Shown in pieces: positions 1 through 8,967 of a DNA stretch of 64,000 nt. The stretch is from assembly GCF_900115005.1 (NCBI RefSeq), contig NZ_FOUY01000026.1, positions 1 through 64,000 on the forward strand. Direction: 5' to 3'. Origin of the DNA: Pseudonocardia ammonioxydans (GTDB taxonomy: Bacteria; Actinomycetota; Actinomycetes; Mycobacteriales; Pseudonocardiaceae). The number at the start of each line of letters is the position of its first letter. Position 1 is the stretch's first letter. The notes beneath the pieces are model-generated. The model was not told where the DNA came from. It saw nothing but the letters and a program-made list of their open reading frames with translations, and searched no databases. The translations under genes and the position numbers were made by a program.

Positions 1-408
1 CAGGGCTACCCCCGGGTCAAGGAGATCATCATGCAGGACCTCGGCGCCTCGCTGATCTACCTGCCCAGCCACGCCGCGGACTTCCTGTCCCCGCAGGTGC
101 GGCCCTACCTCGACAAGTACGTGCGCGGCTCGAACGGCTACGAGGCCGTGGACCGGGTCAAGCTGATGAAGCTGATCTGGGACTCCATCGGCACCGAGTT
201 CGGCGGCCGCCACGAGCTCTACGAGCGCAACTACTCCGGCAACCACGAGGGCGTGCGCGCCGAGCTGCTCGGCGCCGCCGAACAGTCCGGCATGGCCGGG
301 GCGATGAAGGGCTTCGCCGAGCAGTGCCTCGACGAGTACGACCTCAAGGGCTGGACCGTGCCGGACCTGGCCAACAACGACGACGTGTCGATGTTCCGCA
401 ACCGCTGA
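1..408 (+). CDS. HpaB-type flavin-dependent aromatic hydroxylase, C-terminal part
   Basis: This is the 3' end of a gene that begins before the window; the frame is open from base 1 and stops with TGA at 406-408. The 135 visible residues resemble the C-terminus of the oxygenase component of 4-hydroxyphenylacetate 3-monooxygenase and phenol hydroxylases of the same family, including the stretch [15 protein letters not shown] near residue 70 and the following NHEGVRAE. Family members use reduced FAD from a separate flavin reductase to ortho-hydroxylate phenolic substrates. The substrate cannot be told from this fragment. No partner reductase is visible downstream; the next gene is convergent. 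Confidence 0.8.
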   Translation, partial: QGYPRVKEIIMQDLGASLIYLPSHAADFLSPQVRPYLDKYVRGSNGYEAVDRVKLMKLIWDSIGTEFGGRHELYERNYSGNHEGVRAELLGAAEQSGMAGAMKGFAEQCLDEYDLKGWTVPDLANNDDVSMFRNR

Positions 409-478
409 CCGGTCCGGTGGGTACCGGGCGCGCCGTCCACGCTCCGGCGTGGGCGGCGCGCCCGCGTCTGCGGCCTGT

Positions 479-1702
479 TCAGCGACCGCGGTCCCCGTCG
501 GCGAGCCGCCGGTGGTGGGCGTTGCGGATCCGCAGGACGACCGTGGCCAGCAGCACCGCGGTCAGCGACCCGGTCAGCACCCCGATCTTGACGTGGTCGT
601 CCTGCGGGGTTCCGGTGCCGAACGCCAGCTCCCCGACCAGCAGCGACACGGTGAACCCGATGCCGGCGAGCTGGGCCAGCCCGAGCACGTCCCACCAGCC
701 GAGGTCCGGCGAGAGCCGGGCGGCGGTGAACCGCTGGACCAGCCACGTCGCACCCAGCACGCCGACGGTCTTGCCGACGACCAGGCCGACGATGATCCCC
801 AGGGTCACCGTGTCGGTCAGCGCGGCGCCGAGGTTCCCGCCGCCGACCACGGTCACCCCGGCGGCGAAGAACGCGAACACCGGCACCGCGAACCCGGCCG
901 AGATCGGCCGCCAGCGGTGCTCGAAGTGCTCCGAGAGCGACACCCCGTGCACCCTCCGGTGCCCGAGCACCGGCACCGCGAAGCCCAGCAGCACCCCGGC
1001 CACCGTGGCGTGCACGCCGGAGGCGTGCACCAGCACCCAGGTCAGTGCGGCGAGCGGCAGCAGCACCCACCAGGCACGGACGCCGCGCTGCACGGCCAGG
1101 GTGAACAGTGCCAGCGGCACCAGGGCACCGAGCAGTGCCGGCGCGGACAGCTGCTCGGTGTAGAAGATCGCGATGATCGTGATCGCCAGCAGGTCGTCGA
1201 CGACGGCCAGGGTCAGCAGGAAGATCCGCAGCGCCGCGGGCAGGCTGGACCCCAGCACGGCGAGCACGGCGACGGCGAAGGCGATGTCGGTCGCGGTGGG
1301 GATCGCCCAGCCGACGAGCGCGTCCGGGTTGGACAGGTTGATCGCGACGTAGATCAGGGCCGGCGCGATCATGCCGCCGACGGCGGCGGTGCACGGGAGC
1401 AGTGCGTGGCGCGGGTCGCGCAGGTCACCGGCCAGGAACTCGCGTTTGAGCTCCAGCCCGACGACGAAGAAGAAGATCGCGAGGAGCCCGTCCGCGGCCC
1501 AGGTGGCCAGCGGCAGGTCCAGGTGCAGCGCGGCGGGCCCGACGGTGAACCCGGCCAGCGCGGTGTAGGCGTCGCGCCACGGGGAGTTCGCGAACAGCAG
1601 CGCGAGCACGGCGGCGCCGACGAGCAGCACACCGCCCACCACCTCCGCACGCAGCAGGTCGCCGAGGCGGCGGGCGGGCGAGGTGGCGGCGGGGGTGTTC
1701 AC
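479..1702 (-). CDS. nhaA: Na+/H+ antiporter NhaA
   Basis: This 407-residue integral membrane protein exchanges cytoplasmic Na+ for external H+ and serves pH and salt homeostasis. The chain is mostly hydrophobic with about 12 predicted membrane segments. Family landmarks are visible: [13 protein letters not shown] near residue 80, [13 protein letters not shown] near 135 with the conserved transport aspartate, and the adjacent aspartate pair in [10 protein letters not shown] near 165. Length is normal for NhaA. The GTG start at 1702 has a GGAG ribosome site nine bases upstream. It stands alone, convergent with the hydroxylase before it and 73 bases downstream of eda on the same strand. Confidence 0.93.
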   Translation of the reverse strand: MNTPAATSPARRLGDLLRAEVVGGVLLVGAAVLALLFANSPWRDAYTALAGFTVGPAALHLDLPLATWAADGLLAIFFFVVGLELKREFLAGDLRDPRHALLPCTAAVGGMIAPALIYVAINLSNPDALVGWAIPTATDIAFAVAVLAVLGSSLPAALRIFLLTLAVVDDLLAITIIAIFYTEQLSAPALLGALVPLALFTLAVQRGVRAWWVLLPLAALTWVLVHASGVHATVAGVLLGFAVPVLGHRRVHGVSLSEHFEHRWRPISAGFAVPVFAFFAAGVTVVGGGNLGAALTDTVTLGIIVGLVVGKTVGVLGATWLVQRFTAARLSPDLGWWDVLGLAQLAGIGFTVSLLVGELAFGTGTPQDDHVKIGVLTGSLTAVLLATVVLRIRNAHHRRLADGDRGR

Positions 1703-1775
1703 GGGCGCTCCGGGGGCGTCGGCGGGCAGCGGTCATCGCTCGCCGACCAGACTTCCCGGCACACCGGGAGGGACC

Positions 1776-2393
1776 CTACCGTAGGGCCGCCGCCACCGAC
1801 GCCAGCTCCCGGATCCGGTCGACGTCCCCGGCGGCCACCGCGTCGGCCGGGGTCAGCCAGGTCCCGCCGACGCAGGCGACGTTGGGCAGCGCCAGGTAGT
1901 CCGGCGCACTGTCCACGGTGATCCCGCCGGTCGGGCAGAACCGCAGCTCCGGCAGCGGCCCGGCGACCGCCTTCAGGTACGGGCGCCCGCCGGCGGCCTC
2001 GGCCGGGAAGAACTTCATCGCGGTGTGCCCGCGTTCGGCCACCGCCAGCATCTCCGAGATCGACGACGTGCCGGGCAGCAGGTCCAGGCCCGAGTCCTCC
2101 ATCGCGTCCAGCAGCCGCGGGGTGGTGCCGGGGCTGACCAGGAACCGGGCACCGGCGTCGGCGGAGGCCCGCACGTCGGCAGGCGTCCGGACCGTGCCGG
2201 TCCCCACGACGGCGCCGGGGACCTCGGCGGCGATCCGGCGCACGGCCTCGGTGGCGGCCGGGGTGCGCAGGGTGACCTCGATGACGGGCAGCCCGCCCTC
2301 GACCAGCGCCCGGGCCAGCGGCACCGCGGCCTCGGCGTCGTCCAGGACGACGACCGGGACGACCGGGGCCTGTTCCAGCAGCTTCTCGCTCAT
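1776..2393 (-). CDS. eda: 2-dehydro-3-deoxy-6-phosphogluconate (KDPG) aldolase
   Basis: Eda splits KDPG into pyruvate and glyceraldehyde 3-phosphate, the last step of the Entner-Doudoroff route. The 205-residue chain has the class I aldolase landmarks: GLPVIEVTLRTP near residue 28, VGTGTVRTP near 62, and the Schiff-base lysine in AMKFFPAEAAGG near 125, followed by CPTGGIT. The ATG at 2393 was chosen because a strong AGGAGGAG ribosome site lies just before it and because homology begins there; the open frame continues upstream with no family similarity. It lies 76 bases downstream of edd, presumably in one operon. Confidence 0.93.
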   Translation of the reverse strand: MSEKLLEQAPVVPVVVLDDAEAAVPLARALVEGGLPVIEVTLRTPAATEAVRRIAAEVPGAVVGTGTVRTPADVRASADAGARFLVSPGTTPRLLDAMEDSGLDLLPGTSSISEMLAVAERGHTAMKFFPAEAAGGRPYLKAVAGPLPELRFCPTGGITVDSAPDYLALPNVACVGGTWLTPADAVAAGDVDRIRELASVAAALR

Positions 2394-2469
2394 GACTCCT
2401 CCTGGGATCGTCGGTCGCCGTCCGCCGGGGCGGGGGCTCGCCGGGCGCAGGGCCCGTCGGGGTTCGGGA

Positions 2470-4401
2470 CTACAGGATGACCGCGGCACCGCGGTCGGCC
2501 GGGCCCACGGCGGCCCGGAACGCGGCGAAGAGCTCCCGGCCGGTGCCGACGGCCGCACCGGGCACCCCGGTGCGCCCGTCCGGCTCGCGCCCGTCCGGCT
2601 CGCGCCCCTCCGACTCGCGCCCCTCCGACTCGCGGGCCTCCAGCTGGCGTGCTTCCAGCTCCTCCGGGGCGACCAGCAGCGACAGCGTGCCGTCGAGGGT
2701 GTCGAGCCGGATCCGGTCGCCGTCGCGCACCTGCTGCAGCGGCCCGCCCTGCGCGGCCTCGGGCGTCACGTGCAGCGCGGCCGGGACCGCGCCGGACGCA
2801 CCGGACATCCGCCCGTCGGTCACGATCGCGACCTGCTGCCCCCGGCCCTGCAACACACCGAGCGCCGGGGTGAGCTTGTGCAGTTCCGGCATCCCGTTGG
2901 CCCGCGGCCCCTGGTTCCGCACGACGGCGACGAGATCGCGCCCGTCCAGCCGGCCGGCGTGGTAGGCGGCGAGCAGCTCGTCCTGGTCGTCGACCACGAC
3001 CGCGGGGGCCTCGACGACGCGGTGGTCCGGCTCGACGGCGGAGGTCTTCACGACCGCGCGGCCGAGGTTGCCGTGCAGCACCCGCAGGCCCCCGTCCGGG
3101 GCGAACGGGTCGGCGACCCCGCGCAGCACCGACTTGTCCAGACTCTCGGCCGGGCCCTCCCGCCAGACCGGCGCGGCCGCGCTCCCGGAGCCGTCGCCGG
3201 AGGTGTCCAGGAAGGGTTCGCGGGTGTAGCGCGACAGTCCGGGCCCGTCGACGGTGTGCACGTCCTCGTGCAGCAGCCCGGCCCCGAGCAGCTCCCGGAC
3301 CAGCACCGACGTACCGCCCGCGGCCTGGAAGTGGTTCACGTCGGCGGTGCCGTTGGGGTAGATCCGGGCCAGCAGCGGCACCACAGCGGACAGGTCGGCG
3401 AAGTCGTCCCAGGTCAGCTCGACGCCCGCGGCGGCGGCCATCGCGACCAGGTGCATCGTGTGGTTGGTGGACCCGCCGGTGGCCAGCAGCGCCACCACCC
3501 CGTTCACCACCGCCTTCTCGTCGACGATCTCGCCCATCGCCGCCGCCGGGTCACCGGCCGCGGCGAGCGCGCGGCGGGTCGTCTCCGCGGTCAGCGCGTC
3601 GCGCAGCGGGGTGCCCGGGTTGACGAACGACGACCCCGGCAGGTGCAGGCCCATGATCTCCATCAGCAGCTGGTTGGAGTTCGCGGTGCCGAAGAACGTG
3701 CAGGTCCCCGGGCCGTGATAGCTGCGCGACTCGGCCTCGAGCAGCTCCTCGCGGCCGGCCTCGCCCGCGGCGTGGGCCCGGCGGACGCGGGCCTTCTCCG
3801 CGTTCGGCAGCCCCGAGGACATCGGGCCGGCCGGGGCGAGCAGCACCGGCAGGTGCCCGAACGACAACGCGCCCATCACCAGGCCCGGAACGATCTTGTC
3901 GCAGACCCCGAGCAGGACGGCGGCGTCGAACATGTCGTGCGAGAGCGCGACCGCGGTCGACATCGCGATGACGTCGCGGGAGAACAGCGACAGCTCCATC
4001 CCGGCCCGGCCCTGGGTGATCCCGTCGCACATGGCGGGGACCCCGCCGGCGACCTGGGCCACCCCGCCGGCGTCCCGGGCGGCCTGCTTGATCAGCGCCG
4101 GGAACGTCTCGAACGGCTGGTGTGCCGAGAGCATGTCGTTGTAGGCGGTGACGATCGCGACGTTGCGCGCCGGCGACGCGGTGAGCGTCAGCTTGTCGGG
4201 GCCGCAGGCGGCGGCGCCGTGCGCGAGGTTCGCGCAGCCCAGCGACCCGCGGCTGGGACCGGCCGGTTCCTGTGCGGCGGCGGAGCGGATGCGCTCGAGG
4301 TAGGCCGCGCGACCGGCGGCGGACCGGGCGACGACCCGGTCGGTGACCTCGGCGAGGACGGGATGCGGTTCCGGGGCGGCTGTTCCGGGAGCAGCGGTCA
4401 C
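2470..4401 (-). CDS. edd: 6-phosphogluconate dehydratase
   Basis: Edd dehydrates 6-phosphogluconate to KDPG. The 643-residue protein belongs to the IlvD/Edd Fe-S dehydratase family; [27 protein letters not shown] and the segment [13 protein letters not shown] are all recognisable. The GTG at 4401 is preceded by GGAG at 11 bases; upstream in-frame ATG codons reach 4536 but add a sequence without family character. Near residues 580-610 there are six tandem pentapeptides ([15 protein letters not shown] twice, EPDGR twice) encoded by 15-bp DNA repeats, an insertion not typical of Edd. The gene pairs with eda and faces a ROK regulator that may control it. Confidence 0.92.
   Translation of the reverse strand: MTAAPGTAAPEPHPVLAEVTDRVVARSAAGRAAYLERIRSAAAQEPAGPSRGSLGCANLAHGAAACGPDKLTLTASPARNVAIVTAYNDMLSAHQPFETFPALIKQAARDAGGVAQVAGGVPAMCDGITQGRAGMELSLFSRDVIAMSTAVALSHDMFDAAVLLGVCDKIVPGLVMGALSFGHLPVLLAPAGPMSSGLPNAEKARVRRAHAAGEAGREELLEAESRSYHGPGTCTFFGTANSNQLLMEIMGLHLPGSSFVNPGTPLRDALTAETTRRALAAAGDPAAAMGEIVDEKAVVNGVVALLATGGSTNHTMHLVAMAAAAGVELTWDDFADLSAVVPLLARIYPNGTADVNHFQAAGGTSVLVRELLGAGLLHEDVHTVDGPGLSRYTREPFLDTSGDGSGSAAAPVWREGPAESLDKSVLRGVADPFAPDGGLRVLHGNLGRAVVKTSAVEPDHRVVEAPAVVVDDQDELLAAYHAGRLDGRDLVAVVRNQGPRANGMPELHKLTPALGVLQGRGQQVAIVTDGRMSGASGAVPAALHVTPEAAQGGPLQQVRDGDRIRLDTLDGTLSLLVAPEELEARQLEARESEGRESEGREPDGREPDGRTGVPGAAVGTGRELFAAFRAAVGPADRGAAVIL
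2572..2661. repeat. Six tandem 15-bp repeats inside edd
   Basis: Units start at 2572, 2587, 2602, 2617, 2632 and 2647. The first two are identical, as are the third and fourth, and the last two have drifted. The period is a multiple of three, so the reading frame of edd is kept and each unit encodes one charged pentapeptide. Identical neighbouring units suggest recent slippage. Confidence 0.93.
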
Positions 4402-4596
4402 GGTGCGGCGATCTCCAGGTGGTGGGGTGGTCTCGGACTGCGTGGTCTGCGTGGTCTCGGACCGTGCGGCGCGCGGGCGATGGTGCGTCGGCACCGGCGC
4501 AATACGCACCGTATCGAACCACTTCCGCACTCTCAAGACATATATGTGAGCTGATCAGCGTTTTGCCAGCTCAAAGCCCTGTGGTTCACTGGACGA
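4402..4596. promoter_or_regulatory. Divergent control region between edd and the ROK regulator
   Basis: This 195-base region separates two divergent genes. It contains two perfect palindromes close together, ACATATATGT at 4538-4547 and GCTGATCAGC at 4550-4559, and is locally AT-rich in a very GC-rich window. These are candidate operators for the adjacent ROK protein or for another sugar-responsive regulator. Promoter hexamers here are weak and I do not assign a start site. Confidence 0.5.
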
Positions 4597-5781
4597 ATGC
4601 GAGGACGCACCCCGACCAGCGCGCCCGCGACCGCGGGCGAGATCTTCCGGCTGGTCCGGGACGGCGTGGCCGGCACCCGGACCGAGATCGGCCGGGAGAC
4701 CGGCCTGTCCCGGACCGCCGTCGCCGCCCGCGTCGGGCGGCTGCTCGCCGACGGGCTCGTCACCGAGGTCATCGGCGCGGCCGCCACCGGCGGGCGGCCC
4801 GCCGCGCGCCTGGAGTTCAACGCCGCCGGCGGCACCGTGCTCGCACTCTCGATCGGCGTCAGCCGGTCGAAGGCCGCGGTCTGCGACCTCACCGGCACCG
4901 TGCTGGCCGAGGACGTGATCGACCTGCCGGCGGCGGTCGGGCCGCACCGGCTGATCGGCGACGCCGTGACCGTCCTGGAGAAGCTGCTGCTCGACGCGGG
5001 GACCGGCGACACCGGGATCCGCGGGATCGGCCTGTCGATCCCCGGCACGGTGGACGCCGCCCGGGGCTGGTCGGTCGGCGTGCCGTCGCTACCGGGCTGG
5101 GAGCGGATCCCGCTGCCACCGATGCTCACCGAGCGGTTCCCGGCCCCGGTCCGGGTGGACAACGACGTGAACGTGATGGCGCTGGCCGAGCAGGCCGCGC
5201 ACCCGGACGTCGACGACCTGCTGATGGTCAAGATCGGGTCCGGGGTGGGTGCCGGCCTGGTCTCCGGCGGCGCCCTGCAGCGCGGCGCGTGGGGGGCGGC
5301 CGGGGAGATCGGGCACATCCCGGTCCACGACGGGCCGGGCATCGGCTGCGGCTGCGGCAACGTCGACTGCCTGGAGGTGCTGGCCTCCGGCCGGGCACTG
5401 GTGCGCGACCTGGCGGCCGGGCGGCCGGAGGGCGCGGTGTCGACGATCGCCGACGTCGTCGCGCTGGTGAAGCAGGGCGACCCGGACGCCGTGCGGCTGG
5501 TCCGGATCGCCGGGCGCCGGCTCGGTGAGGTGCTCGCCGCGGCGGTGAACCTGGTCAACCCGGCCCTGGTCGCGATCGGCGGCGACCTCGTGGGCGCGTT
5601 CGACCCGCTGGTCGCCGGGGTGCGCGAGGCGATCTACCGGCGCTCGATGGCGACCGCGACCCAGAGCCTGCGGATCGAGCCGGGCCTGCTCCACGGGCGC
5701 AGCGGCGTGATCGGCTGCGCGATCCTGGTGCTGGACGAGGTGCTCTCCCCCGCCTCGGTCGACGCGACGCTGTCGTCCTGA
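4597..5781 (+). CDS. ROK-family transcriptional regulator
   Basis: This 394-residue protein has an N-terminal winged helix (about residues 10-60, with ETGLSRTAVAARVGRLLADG) followed by a ROK sugar-kinase-like domain. The ROK domain shows the DNDVNVMALAE segment near residue 188, GSGVGAG near 212, and the zinc motif CGCGNVDCLE near 250. ROK regulators of the NagC/XylR type bind DNA and are released by sugars or sugar phosphates. The DNA-binding domain argues against a plain glucokinase. Being divergent from edd-eda, it may regulate that operon; this is inference from position. Confidence 0.85.
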   Translation: MRGRTPTSAPATAGEIFRLVRDGVAGTRTEIGRETGLSRTAVAARVGRLLADGLVTEVIGAAATGGRPAARLEFNAAGGTVLALSIGVSRSKAAVCDLTGTVLAEDVIDLPAAVGPHRLIGDAVTVLEKLLLDAGTGDTGIRGIGLSIPGTVDAARGWSVGVPSLPGWERIPLPPMLTERFPAPVRVDNDVNVMALAEQAAHPDVDDLLMVKIGSGVGAGLVSGGALQRGAWGAAGEIGHIPVHDGPGIGCGCGNVDCLEVLASGRALVRDLAAGRPEGAVSTIADVVALVKQGDPDAVRLVRIAGRRLGEVLAAAVNLVNPALVAIGGDLVGAFDPLVAGVREAIYRRSMATATQSLRIEPGLLHGRSGVIGCAILVLDEVLSPASVDATLSS

Positions 5782-5825
5782 CCCGGCCGGGAAGTCCTGG
5801 GCTCACCCGTCCTGCGGTCCTGCCC

Positions 5826-6578
5826 TCACACCGTGGGCGTGCGCAGCAGGTCGAACCGCATCGCCCGGGTCAGCGTGAAGCCCATCGCCCGGTAGAGCCG
5901 GATCGCGCCCTCGTTGGCCGCCGACGCGTGCAGCACCGGACGCTCGCCGCGGGCCACGATCCCGGCGGCGACCACGTTCACCAGGCGCCGGGCCAGGCCC
6001 TTGCCGCGGAACTCCGGGTCGGTGCACACGGCGCTGATCTCGGTCACCCCACCGGTCACCCCGCCGGTCGCGGCCGCGCCGCCGCCGTCCGGTCCGATCC
6101 GCATCCGCTCCCCCGCCATCGCGATCAGCCTGCCGTCGTGCCGGAACCCGACGTAGCGACCGAGCTCGGCGGTGCGGTCCAGCCACGGTCCGGGCCGGGT
6201 CCGTCCGGTCAGCTCGGCCATCGCCGCGTGGTCGGCCGGCCCGAGCTCGACGGCGTCGACGTCCGGCTCGCCGGGCACCGCGGCGCCGTCCATCTGGACG
6301 CCGGCGAACCGCTGCACCAGCTCCCAGCCCGCCGGCAGCACGGGCGGGACGTCACCGGCCCGCACCACGACGACCTCGCTGCCCGGGTCGCACAGTGCGG
6401 CGAGGTCGGCCCAGTCGTCGCCGGTGGGGTCGAGGGGCAGCCCGGCGAACGGGCAGACCTCCGGATGGAACCGGGCGGCGGCGCCGCGGACCGCGCCGAA
6501 CGCGCGTTGCGGGCCGGTCAGCGCGGCCGGGACCGGGTTGCGCAGGACGGCGTCGAGCGGGTCGTCGGAAGAGGTCAC
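5826..6578 (-). CDS. GNAT-family N-acetyltransferase
   Basis: The protein is 250 residues from the GTG at 6578; the frame is open further upstream, but that part lies in the galK promoter region and lacks domain character. The C-terminal half carries the acetyl-CoA-binding fold: TEISAVCTDPEFRGKGLARRL near residue 170 holds the R/Q-x-x-G-x-G/A motif as RGKGLA, and NEGAIRLYRAMGF follows near 215, as in FR47-like acetyltransferases. The acceptor is unknown. A short duplicated GGVT run near residue 165 comes from a 12-bp DNA duplication. It is divergent from galK. Confidence 0.82.
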   Translation of the reverse strand: MTSSDDPLDAVLRNPVPAALTGPQRAFGAVRGAAARFHPEVCPFAGLPLDPTGDDWADLAALCDPGSEVVVVRAGDVPPVLPAGWELVQRFAGVQMDGAAVPGEPDVDAVELGPADHAAMAELTGRTRPGPWLDRTAELGRYVGFRHDGRLIAMAGERMRIGPDGGGAAATGGVTGGVTEISAVCTDPEFRGKGLARRLVNVVAAGIVARGERPVLHASAANEGAIRLYRAMGFTLTRAMRFDLLRTPTV

Positions 6579-6696
6579 AGGTTCGCTACGGTACCCGCCG
6601 GTCCGCCGCACCGGACCCGTGGCGCCGCCGACGTCGCCCGCGTTGCCGTCGCTGAACGCGCCCCCGCGCACGGGGCCGAACGGACCAGGAGTGCCC

Positions 6697-7833
6697 ATGA
6701 CCGTCGTCGCCGACGCCTTCGCCGCCCGTCACGGCGGTGCCCCGGCCGGGGTGTGGTTCGCCCCGGGGCGGGTCAACCTAATCGGCGAGCACACCGACTA
6801 CAACGACGGCTTCGTGCTGCCGTTCGCGCTGCCGCACCGCGCGGTGGTCGCCGCGGCGCCGGCGACCGGGCCGGTGAGCCGGGTGCGGTCGGCGCAGGAA
6901 CCCGCGGGCGCGGTCGAGTTCACCGCGGCCTCGGTCGCACCCGGTGACGTCGGGGGCTGGGCCGCCTACGTGGCCGGGACCTGCTGGGCGTTCCGCGAGG
7001 CCGGGTACCCGGTCGGCGAGGTCGTGCTGGAGCTGGACTCCGATGTCCCGGTCGGGGCCGGGCTGTCGTCGTCGGCGGCGGTGGAGTGCGCGGTCGGCGT
7101 CGCGCTGGCCGGGCTGGCCGGGGTGCAGGTCGCGCCGACCGAGCTGGCGCGCATCGCCCGGCGGGCGGAGAACGAGTTCGTCGGCGCGCCCACCGGCGGG
7201 ATGGACCAGATGGCCGCGGTGCACGGCCGGGCCGGGCAGCTGGTCTTCCTCGACACCCGCGACGACACCGTCGAGCGGGTCCCGTTCGACCTGGCGGCGC
7301 ACGGGCTGGAGCTGCTGGTGATCGACACCCGGGCGCCGCACGCGCACGCCGGCGGGGAGTACGGCGCCCGCCGCGCCGACTGCGAGCGCGCCGCCGCCGC
7401 GCTCGGGGTGCCCGCGCTGCGCGACGCGGTCCCCGCCGACCTCGACCGGCTGCCCGACGACCGGGTCCGCCGCCGCGCGCGGCACGTCGTCACCGAGAAC
7501 GCCCGGGTGCTCGAGGTGGTGCGGCTGCTCGGCGCGGGCGCCGACCCGCGCGGGATCGGGCCGCTGCTCGACGCCTCGCACACCTCGATGCGCGACGACT
7601 TCGAGATCACCGTCCCGCACGTGGACGTGGCGGTCGAGGCCGCCCGCGCCGGCGGTGCGACCGGCGCCCGGATGACCGGTGGCGGCTTCGGCGGCTGCGT
7701 GATCGCCCTCTGCCCGGAGGACGCGGTCGGCGGGGTGACCGCCGCGGTCGAGCGGGCCTACGCCGAGCGCGGCTGGGCCGCACCCGCGGTGTTCCCCGGC
7801 ACCCCGTCGGACGGCGCGGGCAGGCTCGCCTGA
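6697..7833 (+). CDS. galK: Galactokinase
   Basis: GalK phosphorylates galactose to galactose 1-phosphate with ATP. The 378-residue chain has the GHMP signature set: GRVNLIGEHTDYNDGF near residue 24, the ATP-binding VPVGAGLSSSAAVE near 118, and MTGGGFGGC near 328. The ATG at 6697 has AGGAG six bases upstream. No galT, galE or sugar transporter is beside it, so the other Leloir genes must lie elsewhere. The next gene is a MarR regulator on the same strand. Confidence 0.95.
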   Translation: MTVVADAFAARHGGAPAGVWFAPGRVNLIGEHTDYNDGFVLPFALPHRAVVAAAPATGPVSRVRSAQEPAGAVEFTAASVAPGDVGGWAAYVAGTCWAFREAGYPVGEVVLELDSDVPVGAGLSSSAAVECAVGVALAGLAGVQVAPTELARIARRAENEFVGAPTGGMDQMAAVHGRAGQLVFLDTRDDTVERVPFDLAAHGLELLVIDTRAPHAHAGGEYGARRADCERAAAALGVPALRDAVPADLDRLPDDRVRRRARHVVTENARVLEVVRLLGAGADPRGIGPLLDASHTSMRDDFEITVPHVDVAVEAARAGGATGARMTGGGFGGCVIALCPEDAVGGVTAAVERAYAERGWAAPAVFPGTPSDGAGRLA

Positions 7834-7888
7834 GCAGCCCGTGGCACCGGCGCCTACCGTGGTCGGCAGCAGAGTCTCGGGTGGGGGC

Positions 7889-8398
7889 ATGACAGCAGCG
7901 GAACGGGACGGGGCCGGCGGTCCCGGCCACACGGGGACACGCGATGCCGCGGTCGAGGCGGTGCTCGCCGCGGCGCGGGTGCTGGTCGGGCTCAGCGCCC
8001 AGTCGGTGGCCGAGCTGGCCGACACCGTGACGCTGCCGCAGCTGCGGATCCTGGTCATGGTGGCCAGCCGGTCGCCGTCGAGCCTCCGCGAGGTCGCCCA
8101 GGAGCTCGCCGTCCACCCCTCCAACGCCACCCGCGCGGTCGAGCGGCTGGTCGGCGCCGGACTGCTGCGGCGTCGCGACGACCCCGCCGACCGCCGCAAC
8201 CTGCTGCTCGAGCTCTCCCCCAGCGGGCAGGATCTCGTCGCCGGGATCATGGAGCACCGGCGGGCCGCGGTCGGCGCGATCGTGGACCGGATGCCGGCCG
8301 CGCACCGCGACGCCCTGGGCACCGGGGCCGCCGCGTTCGCCGACGCCGGCGACCCGATCCCCCGCTCGGCCGTCTGGTCCCTGGGCTGGCCGACCTGA
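7889..8398 (+). CDS. MarR-family transcriptional regulator
   Basis: The 169-residue protein has a winged helix-turn-helix: LREVAQELAVHPSNATRAVERLVGAGLLRR near residues 72-101 is recognition helix and start of the wing, and RRDDPADRRN matches the wing region. MarR proteins act as dimers and usually repress a neighbouring gene until a phenolic or oxidant ligand binds. The ATG at 7889 follows a run of G residues; an upstream in-frame start at 7841 is possible but lies against the galK stop. A palindrome at 8476-8493 downstream is a candidate target site. Confidence 0.85.
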   Translation: MTAAERDGAGGPGHTGTRDAAVEAVLAAARVLVGLSAQSVAELADTVTLPQLRILVMVASRSPSSLREVAQELAVHPSNATRAVERLVGAGLLRRRDDPADRRNLLLELSPSGQDLVAGIMEHRRAAVGAIVDRMPAAHRDALGTGAAAFADAGDPIPRSAVWSLGWPT

Positions 8399-8475
8399 CC
8401 GGCTGATCGGCCCGGCACCCGGCCGTGTGCATCCGCCCGACCCTCGCTCCGCAGCGGTGAGCGGCGACACACCTC

Positions 8476-8493
8476 GATTGCGCTTGCGCAATC
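8476..8493. promoter_or_regulatory. Palindromic operator candidate GATTGCGC-TT-GCGCAATC
   Basis: A perfect 8-bp inverted repeat with a two-base centre lies 78 bases after the MarR gene and 55 bases before a small open frame. TTGC...GCAA cores are common in MarR operators, so control of the small gene by the MarR protein is plausible but unproven. The two-base loop argues against an RNA terminator. Confidence 0.5.
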
Positions 8494-8547
8494 AGTGCGG
8501 CTACGCAACCGTGGAGGCGCGTCGACGAGGACGAACCGACAGGGGTT

Positions 8548-8805
8548 GTGGTGGACAGGCTTGTGATGGATACCGAGGACGAACGAGTGGTCGGCACGTC
8601 CGGCCCGATCAGCACGGCCGGCCCGGGACCGTCGGACCCCGAGTGGCTCGACCGACTGGTCGACATGCACGTGCTCAGCGAGAACGGTGACGCCGAGGCG
8701 GCCGCGGCCGCCCGGGAGTGGCTCGATCGCGATCCCGAGGCACGCCGCGTCTGGGGCGAGGTGCAGCGCACCTGCGAGCTGCTGCACACACAACCCAGCG
8801 GGTGA
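8548..8805 (+). CDS. Small protein of unknown function
   Basis: This is an 85-residue soluble, acidic protein with no recognised domain. Residues 28-80 look helical; the segment AAREWLDRDPEARRVWGEV resembles short helical segments at the N-termini of FecR-type anti-sigma proteins, but there is no membrane segment or zinc motif to support that role. It starts with two GTG codons in a row behind AGGGG; either may be used. A palindrome lies upstream and a stem-loop just downstream, so it seems to be its own transcription unit between the MarR gene and zwf. Confidence 0.6.
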   Translation: MVDRLVMDTEDERVVGTSGPISTAGPGPSDPEWLDRLVDMHVLSENGDAEAAAAAREWLDRDPEARRVWGEVQRTCELLHTQPSG

Positions 8806-8825
8806 TTCGGCAGTGATGTGATTCG

Positions 8826-8868
8826 GCGGGGCCCCGCGGTGCACGATCTCACGCACCACGGGCCCCGC
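8826..8868 (+). terminator. Stem-loop after the small open frame
   Basis: Arms GCGGGGCCC (8826-8834) and GGGCCCCGC (8860-8868) pair perfectly, with an inner GGTGC/GCACC stem at 8838-8842 and 8853-8857. It lies 20 bases after the stop of the small gene and before the zwf promoter. There is no U-tract, as is usual in actinobacteria. Confidence 0.6.
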
Positions 8869-8876
8869 TTCCGCTC

Positions 8877-8904
8877 TTGGAAGACGGATCCGAATCGGTA
8901 CAGT
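8877..8904 (+). promoter_or_regulatory. Probable zwf promoter
   Basis: TTGGAA at 8877-8882 and TACAGT at 8899-8904 are separated by 16 bases and fit a primary sigma factor promoter. The transcript would have a leader of about 55 bases before the GTG at 8968. Confidence 0.5.
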
Positions 8905-8967
8905 ACGGAAAAGGCCCGTACGGCCGACCAGGCACCAGAGGATCCCGTTCAACCCAGGAGAGGGCTC

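Noticed and set aside
1918-4554. An 878-codon plus-strand frame antisense to edd and part of eda
   Set aside because: It is the mirror of two clear Entner-Doudoroff genes; stop codons are rare in this composition and the translation has no family features.
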